The translations under genes and the position numbers were made by a program. From Burkholderiales bacterium (lineage in GTDB: Bacteria; Pseudomonadota; Gammaproteobacteria; Burkholderiales; Nitrosomonadaceae), in assembly GCA_024235755.1 (NCBI GenBank), contig JACKLV010000001.1, positions 186,001-250,000 of the forward strand: a stretch of 64,000 bases of DNA. Direction: 5' to 3'. Positions 54,719 to 64,000 of the stretch are shown here, piece by piece (position 1 is the stretch's first letter; each line of letters opens with the position of its first letter). The notes under the pieces are model-generated. The model was not told the origin of the DNA, searched no databases, and saw nothing but the letters and a program-made list of their open reading frames with translations.

Positions 54719-57436
54719 TTAAAGCGTTCTGCTTGTTTCAATGATTTCATAGGCTTCCAATTGATCGCCTACCTGGATATCATTGTAATTCTTGAGAGAT
54801 ACACCACATTCAAAGCCTTCCTTGACTTCTTTCACGTCATCTTTAAAGCGCTTCAAAGAATCCAATTCGCAATTATGAATCACTTTGCCATCCCGCAATA
54901 CTCTGATCTGCGAATTTCTTTTAACAAACCCCTCCAGAACATAACAACCCGCCACCACACCAACTTTTGGAATCCGATATACTTCTCTAACATCTATAAG
55001 ACCCAAAATATTCTCTTTTCGCTCCGGTGCCATCATGCCTGAAAGTGCCGCTTTCACTTCATCAACAGCTTCGTAAATAATATTGTAATAACGTACATCT
55101 ACACCACTAGAAGTGATTAATTTTCGCGCACCTGCGTCCGCCCGAACATTAAATCCAATCACCACCGCTTTAGATGCCAATGACAAATTGATATCTGACT
55201 CAATAATTGCTCCCACACCACTGTGTATGATATTGACTTTAACTTCATCAGTTGAAAGTTTTTGCAGCGCATGTGTCAGCGCTTCACAGGAACCCTGTAC
55301 ATCTGCTTTAATAATCAAAGATAATATTTTGACGTCTTCTTGCTGATCGAACACATTTTCCAGTTTTGCAGCCTGTTGTTTGGCAAGCTTGACATCACGG
55401 TATTTCCCTTGACGGAATAAGGCAATCTCTCTGGCTTTGCGTTCATCGTCAAGTGCCAACACAACGTCTCCGGCATCTGGCACCTCTGACAATCCCTGTA
55501 TCTCAACGGGTATTGATGTACTCGCCTGTTTGATCAATTTACCATTTTCGTCACTCATGGCGCGTACTTTGCCAAACACTGCACCAGCCAGCAACACATC
55601 GCCTCGCTTTAACGTACCTGACTGAACCAAAATTGTTGCCACTGGCCCACGCCCCTTATCCAGGCGCGACTCAATTACTACACCCTTAGCCGTTGTTTTC
55701 TTGGGTGCCTTGAGCTCCAAAACCTCAGCTTGCAACAATATTGCTTCCAGTAGATTGTCTATGCCCTGGCCAGTTTTTGCTGACACTTCAATAAACATAG
55801 TATCTCCCCCCCAGTCTTCGGGTACTACTTCATGCGCCACCAACTCCTGTTTGATACGTTCAACATTGGCTTCAGGTTTATCAACCTTATTGACTGCAAC
55901 AATCAACGGAATTCCAGCTGCTTTGGCATGATGAATAGCCTCTATAGTCTGCGGCATAACACCATCGTCTGCTGCAACCACCAGAACAACAATATCGGTG
56001 ATTTTCGCGCCACGCGCACGCATAGCAGTAAATGCCTCATGACCAGGTGTATCGAGAAAGGTAATCATGCCATGCCCTGTTTCAACATGATATGCACCGA
56101 TATGTTGTGTTATACCTCCGGCTTCAGCGCCCGCAATACGTGAACGGCGAATATGGTCCAGCAAAGATGTTTTCCCATGATCCACATGCCCCATTACCGT
56201 AACCACAGGTGCGCGCGGCTCCAATTGCGCTTCAGCAATAAGCGACTCTGTATCAGCCAGAAAAGCTTCGGGGCTGTCCAATGCTGCGTATTTTGCCACA
56301 TGCCCCATTTCTTCGACGACAATCATAGCCGTTTCCTGATCCAGCATTTGATTGATCGTTACCATGGAGCCCATGTTCATTAACACTTTGATAATATCAG
56401 CCGCTTTGACAGACATTTTTTGAGCTAATGCGCCAACAGAAATTGTTTCGGGAACGACAATCTCACGCACAATCGGCTCAGTCGGCGCAGAAAAACCATG
56501 CTCTTTCTTCGATTCAACAGAAATTGATTTTTGCTGTTTTTCACGACGTGTGCGCCACCCCTGTCCTCCCGCCAGATCACCATGCGTTTTCACACCGCGT
56601 TTACGCGTAGTCTCTTCTTTCCAGCCTGGTTGTTTGACCTGCTTTTTTTTCTTTTCAGTCTTATCTGTTTTCTCGGCTTTACTTTCCGGTTTTTTCTCAG
56701 ATTCCTCAGGTAATGGCTTAGTCTCTAATGATTCAGTAGCAACATCAGCAACTGCGTCAACTGGCTGAACTTTGGTAGCATCCTTCATCACGACACTGGA
56801 TAATTTTTCTTTTTCAGTTTTGCCTTCGGTCGTTTGAAGTAATTCACTAACTGTAGCAGAGCTTGATTCAGATATTTTAGCAGCGGCCAGCTGCTGTTCG
56901 GTCTCTTCGGAAGTAAGTGCAGCCGATTCAGCCGGACCTTTTTCTTCTTGAATGACTTCAGCTTTTTTACGCGCTTGTTTACGCTGAATTTCCGCCTTCT
57001 GACGCGCGATTAACTCTGCCTGTTTTTTTGCTTCCTCTTCACGTAATGCTAACTGTTCCGAATCAATTACAGACTCTGTTGAATGCAGTTTGGATTTTAT
57101 CTCGGTTCGAGTCGATTTAGTTTCAGCGCCTGTTTCGTAAGAAGGCTTGGTAAATACTCGCCGCTTTCTCACCTCTACCTGAATCGTGCGTGCACGTCCC
57201 ATACTATCAGATTTACGAATTTCTGAAGTTTGACGACGAGTCAGGGTCACTTTGTTTTTCATCTCTTTGGCACCGTGCGTCTTTCTCAAATAATCGAGTA
57301 GCTGCGCCTTATCCTGCTCGGTTAGATTATCTTCTGCCAACATTTTCTTTACGCCAGCAGCTTGCAGTTGTTCCAGCAAAACCGCCGGTAACAAGCCAAG
57401 TTCATTAGCAAATTGTTCTACACTTATTTGCGCCAT
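54719..57436 (-). CDS. infB: Translation initiation factor IF-2
   Basis: 905 residues. An N-terminal IF2-N domain (SVEQFANELGLLPAVLLEQL), then a long Lys/Glu-rich linker (residues 80-310), a second IF2-N region, and the GTPase domain: GHVDHGKTSLLDHI near 415, DTPGHEAFTAMRARG near 460 and NKVDKPEA near 515. Domains II-IV follow, including GVVAGCYVLEGFVKRNSQIRV. It brings fMet-tRNA to the 30S subunit. Confidence 0.97.
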   Translation of the reverse strand: MAQISVEQFANELGLLPAVLLEQLQAAGVKKMLAEDNLTEQDKAQLLDYLRKTHGAKEMKNKVTLTRRQTSEIRKSDSMGRARTIQVEVRKRRVFTKPSYETGAETKSTRTEIKSKLHSTESVIDSEQLALREEEAKKQAELIARQKAEIQRKQARKKAEVIQEEKGPAESAALTSEETEQQLAAAKISESSSATVSELLQTTEGKTEKEKLSSVVMKDATKVQPVDAVADVATESLETKPLPEESEKKPESKAEKTDKTEKKKKQVKQPGWKEETTRKRGVKTHGDLAGGQGWRTRREKQQKSISVESKKEHGFSAPTEPIVREIVVPETISVGALAQKMSVKAADIIKVLMNMGSMVTINQMLDQETAMIVVEEMGHVAKYAALDSPEAFLADTESLIAEAQLEPRAPVVTVMGHVDHGKTSLLDHIRRSRIAGAEAGGITQHIGAYHVETGHGMITFLDTPGHEAFTAMRARGAKITDIVVLVVAADDGVMPQTIEAIHHAKAAGIPLIVAVNKVDKPEANVERIKQELVAHEVVPEDWGGDTMFIEVSAKTGQGIDNLLEAILLQAEVLELKAPKKTTAKGVVIESRLDKGRGPVATILVQSGTLKRGDVLLAGAVFGKVRAMSDENGKLIKQASTSIPVEIQGLSEVPDAGDVVLALDDERKAREIALFRQGKYRDVKLAKQQAAKLENVFDQQEDVKILSLIIKADVQGSCEALTHALQKLSTDEVKVNIIHSGVGAIIESDINLSLASKAVVIGFNVRADAGARKLITSSGVDVRYYNIIYEAVDEVKAALSGMMAPERKENILGLIDVREVYRIPKVGVVAGCYVLEGFVKRNSQIRVLRDGKVIHNCELDSLKRFKDDVKEVKEGFECGVSLKNYNDIQVGDQLEAYEIIETSRTL

Positions 57437-57532
57437 GTATAACCTTTTAGACCCTTCATCAAACTAAATAAAACAAAATACAAAACTATTACTTTTTAAA
57501 TCAATTCATAATAGTATTCAGTCTATTAAAAT

Positions 57533-59005
57533 TTAAACAAACCATGGTTCACGTGCTTTGATAATCAATTTGTTGGCACGCTCAATATCCATTCCCGTCA
57601 TTTCTACCAGGTCGTCCGCAGCAAGATCGGCCAGGTCGCTTTGATTATCAATCCCCTTTTCCGCTAGTATGCGCACAGTGTCAATATCCATGCCTTCCAG
57701 CGAAAGCAAATCATCCGCTACATTCTCGACTCTTTCTTCATTGGCTATAGCATCTGTTAGCAAAGCATTTCGTGCGCGCTCACGAATTTCATTGATTGTA
57801 TCCTCATCAAGAGACTCAATCTCCAGCATTTCATTTAAAGGAACATACGCGACCTCTTCCAGCGTAGCAAAACCCTCCTCTACCAAGATTTCAGCAATCT
57901 CTTGGTCTACATGCAATTTATCCATGAAAAGCTGTCTAATGAGCGTAGCTTCCTGCTCATGTTTGTTTTGGGACTCTTGAATTGTCATAATATTAAGAAC
58001 CCAGCCGGTCAATTCTGATGCAAGACGCACATTCTGCCCTCCCCGGCCAATAGCCTGCGCGAGGTTTTCTTCATCGACAACGATGTCCATGCTATGCTGC
58101 TCTTCATCGACCATGATACTACTGATTTCTGCAGGAGCCAGGGCATTAACGATATAAGTGGCAGGATCATCCGACCACAGTATAATGTCCACGCGCTCCC
58201 CGGCCAGTTCACCGATCACCGATTGCACTCTGGAACCGCGCATGCCGACACACGTTCCAATGGGATCGACACGCTGATCATTTGATTTCACAGCAATTTT
58301 AGCCCGCGATCCAGGGTCTCTTGCAGCCGCCTTAATTTCCAAGATGCCTTCCTCAATCTCCGGCACCTCAAGTTCAAACAGTTTCACAAGAAATTCCGGT
58401 GTAATTCGTGAAAGTTTTAATTGCGGTCCTCTAGCCGCACGATCAACTCTGTAGAGATAGGCACGTACCCGATCCCCAATACGGAGGTTTTCTTTTGGAA
58501 TCATCTGATCTCGCGGTAATTCCGCTTCTATTCTGCCAGATTCAACAATAGCGTTACCACGATCCAATCTCTTGATAGTCCCCGTAACCAGATAATCGCC
58601 GCGCTCAAGAAAATCATTGAGCGTCTGTTCACGTTCCGCATCGCGAATTTTCTGGAAAATAACCTGTTTGGCTGCTTGCGCACCGATACGGCCAAATTCG
58701 ATTGGCTCCAATGGCTGTTCGGTATAGTCACCCACCTGCGAATTAGGGTCAATTTTTTTGGCATCAGTCAAAGCAATCTGACGGGACGATTCTTCAACCT
58801 CATTATCCTCAACCACCAACCAGCGGCGAAAGGATTCATAATCACCTGACTTTCTGTCTATTGAAACCCGTGTATCGACATCTTCATGAAATCTTTTTTT
58901 TGTTGCAGAAGATAGTGCCATTTCCAACGCTGTGAAAACGATCTCTTTTTCCACGGCTTTCTCACGTGCCAACGCATCAACCAACAGTAAAATCTCGCGG
59001 CTCAT
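57533..59005 (-). CDS. nusA: Transcription termination/antitermination factor NusA
   Basis: 490 residues. N-terminal RNA-polymerase-binding domain (residues 1-125), S1 domain (GDYLVTGTIKRLDRGNAIVESGRIEAELPRDQMIP), KH domains (RDPGSRAKIAVKSNDQRVDPIGTCVGMRGSRVQSV and AIGRGGQNVRLASELTGW), then two acidic C-terminal repeats. It affects pausing, termination and rRNA antitermination. Standard position between rimP and infB. Confidence 0.97.
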   Translation of the reverse strand: MSREILLLVDALAREKAVEKEIVFTALEMALSSATKKRFHEDVDTRVSIDRKSGDYESFRRWLVVEDNEVEESSRQIALTDAKKIDPNSQVGDYTEQPLEPIEFGRIGAQAAKQVIFQKIRDAEREQTLNDFLERGDYLVTGTIKRLDRGNAIVESGRIEAELPRDQMIPKENLRIGDRVRAYLYRVDRAARGPQLKLSRITPEFLVKLFELEVPEIEEGILEIKAAARDPGSRAKIAVKSNDQRVDPIGTCVGMRGSRVQSVIGELAGERVDIILWSDDPATYIVNALAPAEISSIMVDEEQHSMDIVVDEENLAQAIGRGGQNVRLASELTGWVLNIMTIQESQNKHEQEATLIRQLFMDKLHVDQEIAEILVEEGFATLEEVAYVPLNEMLEIESLDEDTINEIRERARNALLTDAIANEERVENVADDLLSLEGMDIDTVRILAEKGIDNQSDLADLAADDLVEMTGMDIERANKLIIKAREPWFV

Positions 59006-59031
59006 AGTCCTCCAGTCAAATTTTTAATTGC

Positions 59032-59460
59032 TTACAATTTTGGAACCAGACGAGCCTTTCCAATATTGCGCATTTCTAGGTCAAACAATTTTCCTTCGAC
59101 TTCAAGTTTCAAAATGCCATCATTTACTTCCCGCAAAACACCCACAAAATTTCTCTGCCCCTGCAAGGGGACGCGTAGTTTTAATCGAATTGTTTCGCCA
59201 ATAAAACGAAAAAAATCACTCTCTTTTCTAAGTGGTCTGTCCAAACCCGGCGAAGAAACCTCCAAACGACCGTAATCAATATTTTCTACTGTTAACAAAC
59301 GATTCAAATGGTTACTGATCGCGACACAATCATCAATAGTTATGCCACCTTGCTTGTCCACAAACACTCTTAACAGTTTACCGTGCGATAATTGCTCGAA
59401 ATCAACCAGCTCATAGCCCATACCTTCAAGCGTTAATTCTAGCAATTTTTCCAGCATCAT
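59032..59460 (-). CDS. rimP: Ribosome maturation factor RimP
   Basis: About 142 residues from the ATG at 59460 (59457 is equally possible); an upstream open stretch of 18 codons crosses a terminator hairpin and is not used. Family motifs: LLELTLEGMGYELVDFEQLSHGKLLRVFVD, the DDCVAISNHLNRLL block, and VSSPGLDRPLRKESDFFRFIG. RimP acts in 30S maturation. First gene of the rimP-nusA-infB-rbfA-truB string. Confidence 0.93.
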   Translation of the reverse strand: MMLEKLLELTLEGMGYELVDFEQLSHGKLLRVFVDKQGGITIDDCVAISNHLNRLLTVENIDYGRLEVSSPGLDRPLRKESDFFRFIGETIRLKLRVPLQGQRNFVGVLREVNDGILKLEVEGKLFDLEMRNIGKARLVPKL

Positions 59461-59481
59461 AGCGGTCAATACAAATAAAAA

Positions 59482-59500
59482 ATGGGCTGTCGAAGCCCAT
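59482..59500 (-). terminator. Terminator hairpin in the rimP leader
   Basis: ATGGGCT pairs with AGCCCAT around a five-base loop; on the minus strand it is followed by TTTTTTATTT. It ends about 22 bases before rimP. Proteobacterial rimP-nusA operons often have a regulated leader with a terminator at this place, so this may be an attenuator rather than the end of an upstream gene (none exists upstream on this strand nearby). Confidence 0.85.
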
Positions 59501-59695
59501 AACAATTTGCACATGATTTTATCAAATAATTAAAAAATATGGAACAAATATCGATGGTTTAGTTAGAATTCACAATGGTAATTATGAATTATATACAAAC
59601 ATGCTTAATAATCAGAATCAAAACTTAACTAGTGTAGCGACAGATGACTCAAGCGTGACTGAAAAACTTTTAGCAATTTAGTAGGAAGAAAAAAC

Positions 59696-60205
59696 ATGAC
59701 ACTTTCAACAATCAATACAAAAAAACACATTCCCTCCTGGATAACTTGCGTTTTGATTTCAATGAGTGCTTTTTTATTTGCACCAACTTTAGGCGCAGAG
59801 AAAATAGGAAGCGTATCGACCAAATTCAAATTGGTCGGCCCAAATGACAAAATTGTCATTGAAGCATTTGACGATCCCGATATTAGCGGTGCCACATGCT
59901 ATTTAAGCAGGGCCAAAACTGGGGGAGTAAGTGGCGCAGTCGGCGTTGCTGAAGACACATCTGACGCATCTATCGCATGCAGGCAGGTTGGCCCCATTTC
60001 TCTGCCCGAGAAAATTAAAAACGGTGACGCAGATGGCGACGAAGTATTCAAAAAAAGCACTTCCCTACTTTTTAAATCATTACAAGTTGTTCGTTTTTAC
60101 GATTCTAAAAGAAACGTTCTTATCTATTTGACTTACAGCGATCGTATTATAGAAGGATCACCCAAAAACAGTATTTCTACCATTCCAATAATGCCCTGGC
60201 GTTAG
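59696..60205 (+). CDS. creA: CreA family protein
   Basis: 169 residues. Signal peptide (ITCVLISMSAFLFAPTLGA^EKIGSV), then the complete CreA pattern: FKLVGPNDKIVIEAFDDPDI, TCYLSRAKTGG, AEDTSDASIACRQVGPI and SLLFKSLQVVRFYD, ending NSISTIPIMPWR. E. coli CreA (157 aa) is nearly collinear. It is a periplasmic protein of unknown molecular role; the two conserved cysteines probably form a disulfide. Confidence 0.94.
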   Translation: MTLSTINTKKHIPSWITCVLISMSAFLFAPTLGAEKIGSVSTKFKLVGPNDKIVIEAFDDPDISGATCYLSRAKTGGVSGAVGVAEDTSDASIACRQVGPISLPEKIKNGDADGDEVFKKSTSLLFKSLQVVRFYDSKRNVLIYLTYSDRIIEGSPKNSISTIPIMPWR

Positions 60206-60336
60206 ACCTGATATAAATTCTCTGGTATTTCAAACACTTTTTCGTTTAATTAATTTTCAACGAAAATTCTAAAATGGGTTTTACACCGTAAAACCATGTA
60301 GTGGCCAATACCAGCTCGTTTAGCAGCGCATTGAAA

Positions 60337-60366
60337 TTAACAGCATGGGGCAAAATGATGTATAAT
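60337..60366 (+). promoter_or_regulatory. Predicted promoter of tRNA-fMet
   Basis: TTAACA (60337-60342), an 18-base spacer and a perfect TATAAT (60361-60366), 35 bases before the mature tRNA. The only transcription unit it can serve is the initiator tRNA. A good sigma-70 match apart from the slightly long spacer. Confidence 0.7.
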
Positions 60367-60401
60367 GCTGGTTTTACTTGTTTCAAGTAACGAGAGACGG
60401 A

Positions 60402-61094
<693 letters not shown>

Positions 61095-61258
61095 AGTGGG
61101 GTAACTTTTGCAGAGGTATAAATTGTTACCCCTAAAGTTACCCCTGTTTTAAGTTGGATGCAAGCGGATAATTACGGAATAGTACGGAAAAAAAACCTGA
61201 TAAATAAAGGATTCTACTAAGATTAATGGATAACTGCGGATGGTTACGGATGCGGAAA

Positions 61259-61348
61259 TGGCGGAGGCGGTGAGATTCGAACTCACGGTAGAGTCACCCC
61301 TACGGCAGTTTTCAAGACTGCTGCCTTAAACCACTCGGCCACACCTCC
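61259..61348 (-). tRNA. tRNA-Ser (TGA)
   Basis: A 90-nt class II tRNA with a long variable arm, anticodon TGA in loop CTTGAAA, T loop TTCGAAT and encoded CCA. Its 3' end faces the N-terminus of the integrase relic, the usual arrangement for P4-type elements integrated at tRNA-Ser. Confidence 0.97.
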
Positions 61349-61496
61349 CTGAAAGAACGGCTATCATACTCTTTCATACGTAATTTGGCCAGTCTATTTG
61401 CCCGCAAACCCGCAATAGAACGCGGAAAAATTGTTAGACCGGCCAGAATTTCCGTATCGCGTTTTTTTACAAATACACCGACAGCAACGGCAATTT

Positions 61497-61943
61497 TCAG
61501 CGTGCTGCAAGCTGTTCTTTCAATTGCCTGATTTCCTCTTCGGCTTTGATTTGTTCGGTAGCATCATGCTGAACGCCGAGGAAGTAGAGCAGATTACCAT
61601 TGGAATCAAACAACGGCATCATTTTCAGGTGATTGTAAAACAACTCCCCGTTTTTCTTGTAATTTCGGAGCGTGACTTCAACCGGCTCTTTATTTTTAAT
61701 CGCTTCTCGCAGCTTGGCGACCTGCTCCTGATCCCTATCCGTGCCCTGCAGAAAACGGCAGTTTTTCCCCAGAGTTTCTTCTTGAGAGTAACCCGTTATA
61801 CTTTCAAATGCCTTGTTGACATAAACCAGCGGCATATCTTCTTGATCGGGATCGGCCAGCGAAACACCATTAATGCATGAATCCAGAATTTTAGATAATA
61901 CCTGCGGAATCAATCCAGGATCTTTTTCAACAATAAAGTCCAT
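61497..61943 (-). CDS. Short LOV domain protein, probable blue-light photoreceptor
   Basis: 148 residues: one PAS-type LOV domain with short flanks. The photoactive motif GKNCRFLQG is intact, with the flavin-adduct Cys at residue 62. Other LOV positions fit: NKAFESITGYS before the motif, R/Q-rich region DRDQEQVAKLREAI after it, NYKKNGELFYNHL for flavin hydrogen bonds, and QHDATEQ with the signalling Gln. A C-terminal helix (EEEIRQLKEQLAAR) may form a dimerising coiled coil. There is no kinase, GGDEF or DNA-binding domain, as in Pseudomonas short LOV proteins. Last gene of a minus-strand group with an SRPBCC protein and a flavoprotein. Confidence 0.9.
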   Translation of the reverse strand: MDFIVEKDPGLIPQVLSKILDSCINGVSLADPDQEDMPLVYVNKAFESITGYSQEETLGKNCRFLQGTDRDQEQVAKLREAIKNKEPVEVTLRNYKKNGELFYNHLKMMPLFDSNGNLLYFLGVQHDATEQIKAEEEIRQLKEQLAAR

Positions 61944-62007
61944 AATATTTCTCCAAGTTTATACTCAAGCTACACGCTGTATCGTAATACCAGTTTTCAA
62001 CACTTAT

Positions 62008-62490
62008 TTAACTAGCCGCTTCCGCGTTCTCTGCTTCAATGATTTTTTTTATGTTGCGCACCGTTCTCTCAGTACCATCCTGAACCGCAATGCGAATCAA
62101 TTTTTCGAAAGGCTTCATATGCAATTCCAGATCGAGCAATTCGAAAACAAAGGTGACACGACTGACTTTTTCATCCACTGCTTCAATTAGATAATCGCAT
62201 CGATATGGATTCGAAACGCCTTCGAAGCGGATACGCGAACCGGATTCGAACGCGGTTACTTTAAATGTCGACTCGGAACGGTTTCCCTGATCAACGCGTA
62301 CCTGACGGCATTGCGTCCCGATTTTGACGGGGCCGTCTGTCAATTTTTCGAGCTCTTTGACTTCCGGCGACCAGCGCGGATAATTTTCCAGCAATTCGAC
62401 ACCAATAAAGTTAAACAGTTTGTCAGACGGACTATGAATCAGTGCGTTGGCCTTACCAACAACAGGGGTCTGTTTTAATAAACCAAACAT
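62008..62490 (-). CDS. SRPBCC (START-like) family protein
   Basis: 160 residues with the helix-grip pattern of the SRPBCC superfamily: an opening FNFIGVELLENYPRWSPEVKE, the beta strands KIGTQCRQVRVDQG and STFKVTAFESGSRIRFEG, and a long C-terminal helix (MKPFEKLIRIAVQDGTERTVRNI). Members bind small hydrophobic ligands such as lipids or polyketides. It lies between the LOV gene (64 bases away) and the flavoprotein gene (23 bases away). Ligand unknown. Confidence 0.8.
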   Translation of the reverse strand: MFGLLKQTPVVGKANALIHSPSDKLFNFIGVELLENYPRWSPEVKELEKLTDGPVKIGTQCRQVRVDQGNRSESTFKVTAFESGSRIRFEGVSNPYRCDYLIEAVDEKVSRVTFVFELLDLELHMKPFEKLIRIAVQDGTERTVRNIKKIIEAENAEAAS

Positions 62491-62513
62491 AAATAGTCTC
62501 CCGCATTAAATTC

Positions 62514-63680
62514 TCATACCACATACGTATCTATCCCTCTTAATAATAAATCATATTGCGCCTCGACCAACTCCTTGATGGCCAATGCAGGGATTCCTGT
62601 AACAATATTACCTTCTGTAACCAGCCAGCCGACAGCATCCACAGGCCCCAGATTGACCACATACCCGATATCGTGATGCAGATAAGGTTCAAGGATTGCC
62701 AGCAAACCCGAGTGGCGCAGAATATTACGGCCAACCAGTTTACCTTTGCGCACGGCCGATTGCGCCGACTGTACATTCGAACCCGGAGATTTGTAAACAG
62801 TGCAATCACCGGCGATAAAAATATTCTGCAGCGTTTTTTGATCAATCACGGCCTGCCCGAACATATTCGCCGACAATAGCATTTCCTGTTTTTTACCCAA
62901 AAACAGCAGCGTCAAATGCGACGGCAGTTGATAAAGCTGTCCGGACTGTTCGTCCTCAAGCTGAATTTGCTCCCCGGTCTGACCACGATAGCGAACATTG
63001 GACACAACCTGAATATTCAAATCCTGCATACACGATTGCACATACGCATCGAAACCCTGTGGAAACTGCGCAAGCACCCGTTCACCCGAATGAACTAACC
63101 GCAATTGCGCGTTGATTTTTTGTCTGCTGAGGTACTGCCTGATTTCAAATAAAAACTGTATGCCTGTCGCGCCTGCGCCCACCACCGAAATGATGCGCTG
63201 GTCCCGGCCTTGACGGTCATCGCGGTTCAAGTGCTCATGGAGCAACTCCGGCCCGGCTGTATGCATAAAATGCTGCAATGTCAGTACATTTTCATCCTGC
63301 CCAGCCTGACGGGATTCGGCACCCGTCGCAATAATCAGATAATCGAAATCAATGATTTCATCGCCGGCTGCAAGATATTTGTCAGCCTGCCACTGCAGCA
63401 GCAATTCATCCGTCACGGGGAGTGAAGCCTGAACATGACGGCAACCGAAACGCGATTCCAGCGTGCTGAACGGCACCTGCAAATCCGACAGCGGATAACG
63501 GAATGTTTCATGCAAGTGGGTGATTTTGAGATGCTGATCGCCGGTATCAATCAGTGTAATATCAATAGCGGACGCAAAACGCTTCAAAGTTGTCAGCGCT
63601 GCCATACCGGCATAACCACCGCCGGCTATCGCCACTTTTATCCGTCTTTTGCCAGGTATGTAAAATGGCAGTAACGCCAC
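62514..63680 (-). CDS. FAD-dependent pyridine nucleotide-disulfide family oxidoreductase, NDH-2-like
   Basis: About 388 residues from the GTG at 63680 (AAGGAG five to six bases upstream); a longer open frame overlaps gluQ and is unlikely. The first FAD motif KVAIAGGGYAGMAALTTL is near residue 15, YLIIATGAESRQAG near 115, the NAD(P) motif ISVVGAGATGIQFLFEI near 163, and NIFIAGDCTVYKSPGS near 285 closes the FAD site. It resembles type II NADH dehydrogenases and related quinone reductases; the C-terminal LVEAQYDLLLRG helix could contact the membrane. Substrates not determinable. Confidence 0.83.
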   Translation of the reverse strand: MALLPFYIPGKRRIKVAIAGGGYAGMAALTTLKRFASAIDITLIDTGDQHLKITHLHETFRYPLSDLQVPFSTLESRFGCRHVQASLPVTDELLLQWQADKYLAAGDEIIDFDYLIIATGAESRQAGQDENVLTLQHFMHTAGPELLHEHLNRDDRQGRDQRIISVVGAGATGIQFLFEIRQYLSRQKINAQLRLVHSGERVLAQFPQGFDAYVQSCMQDLNIQVVSNVRYRGQTGEQIQLEDEQSGQLYQLPSHLTLLFLGKKQEMLLSANMFGQAVIDQKTLQNIFIAGDCTVYKSPGSNVQSAQSAVRKGKLVGRNILRHSGLLAILEPYLHHDIGYVVNLGPVDAVGWLVTEGNIVTGIPALAIKELVEAQYDLLLRGIDTYVV

Positions 63681-63691
63681 GCACTCTCCTT

Positions 63692-64000
63692 TTATTTGAT
63701 AAAAAAACCCACCGGCGCACCGGATAACGGTATGCGATCCGTCTGCCAATGCTGAACCGCCCACCGCCAGAACGTTTCCAGATTGCTGTCGAGCAATGCT
63801 TGCGGAGGATTCTGGCCAAGAAACCGCAACGCAGCCACCAGTTGTGATAATACATTGAATTGACTGACTGGTGCAGCAAAGGTTTGCTTACTGAGTTTTT
63901 CGCCACGCCGATTCGTTACCAGCGGCAAATGCATATATGCAGGCAACGGATAACCCAGCAATTGCTGCAAAAAAATCTGCCGCGGGGTCGAATCAAACAA
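63692..64000 (-). CDS. gluQ: Glutamyl-Q tRNA(Asp) synthetase, C-terminal part (5' end outside window)
   Basis: The last ~102 residues. The KMSKS-equivalent KLSKQ lies in NRRGEKLSKQTFAAPV, and TPRQIFLQQLLGYPLPAYMHLPLV matches the class I catalytic region. The ending GQNPPQALLDS...WAVQHW...IPLSGAPVGF is typical of GluQ-RS, which glutamylates queuosine of tRNA-Asp and lacks an anticodon-binding domain. It ends 11 bases before the flavoprotein start, likely one operon. Confidence 0.88.
   Translation of the reverse strand: MFDSTPRQIFLQQLLGYPLPAYMHLPLVTNRRGEKLSKQTFAAPVSQFNVLSQLVAALRFLGQNPPQALLDSNLETFWRWAVQHWQTDRIPLSGAPVGFFIK

Noticed and set aside
59459..59514. Longer rimP product starting near 59514
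   Set aside because: It would translate through the terminator hairpin, and homologues start at MLEKLLE.

Overview
The window comes from an ammonia-oxidising betaproteobacterium, most likely a Nitrosomonas relative. The decisive evidence is the cluster at 38.0-42.2 kb: hydroxylamine oxidoreductase (haoA), its partner haoB, tetraheme cytochrome c554 (cycA) and the quinone-reductase-like tetraheme cytochrome cM552 (cycB). The complete thrS-infC-rpmI-rplT-pheS-pheT-ihfA-merR and rimP-nusA-infB-rbfA-truB strings are housekeeping chromosome of proteobacterial type. Base composition is moderate, and most genes lie on the minus strand.

Layout. 0-5 kb holds the N-terminal part of a gamma-glutamyltransferase, a small membrane protein, an HDOD protein, a zinc alcohol dehydrogenase, and a phage-type lysozyme gene overlapping a gene for an LprI-like (DUF1311) exported protein. 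5-9 kb is plus-strand: a VOC protein, a ketopantoate-reductase-like and an epimerase-like gene that overlap, and an unknown exported protein. 9-14.7 kb looks like a stress cluster: a double-Usp protein, a LonB-like protease, an M48 lipoprotein peptidase, a phosphoribosyltransferase and a frameshifted hemerythrin. 14.7-18.2 kb is a gene-poor stretch of decayed DNA containing a broken REP-associated transposase and a REP-like palindrome.

18.2-29 kb carries a MidA/NDUFAF7-like methyltransferase, a pteridine-reductase-like SDR, yraN, an LpoA-like protein, rsmI, pyrC, a diguanylate cyclase, a dienelactone hydrolase, tRNA-Val and a paired PRPP-synthetase/AMP-phosphorylase-like unit. 29-37 kb is the merR-ihfA-pheTS-rplT-rpmI-infC-thrS operon, in which infC appears to start at a rare AUA codon. 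37-42.6 kb is the hydroxylamine oxidation cluster. 42.6-45.5 kb holds rpsT, a DUF4124 protein, malate dehydrogenase and a Bcp peroxiredoxin. 45.5-53.2 kb is a full ccmABCDEFGHI cytochrome c maturation operon, which supplies covalent haem attachment to the multihaem proteins encoded nearby. 53.2-59.5 kb is truB-rbfA-infB-nusA-rimP. 59.7-64 kb holds creA, tRNA-fMet and tRNA-Ser(TGA) with a fused recombinase relic between them, and a probable gluQ / NDH-2-like flavoprotein / SRPBCC / short LOV photoreceptor transcription unit.

The least expected items are the short LOV blue-light receptor in a nitrifier, the poly-aspartate tails on both consecutive electron carriers downstream of HAO, the C-poor leader of haoA, two matching 16-17-codon intercistronic ORFs at separate loci, the lysozyme/LprI-like gene pair, and the tyrosine-integrase/serine-recombinase chimera between two tRNA genes. 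All identifications come from reading the sequence and remembered family features; no database search was run.
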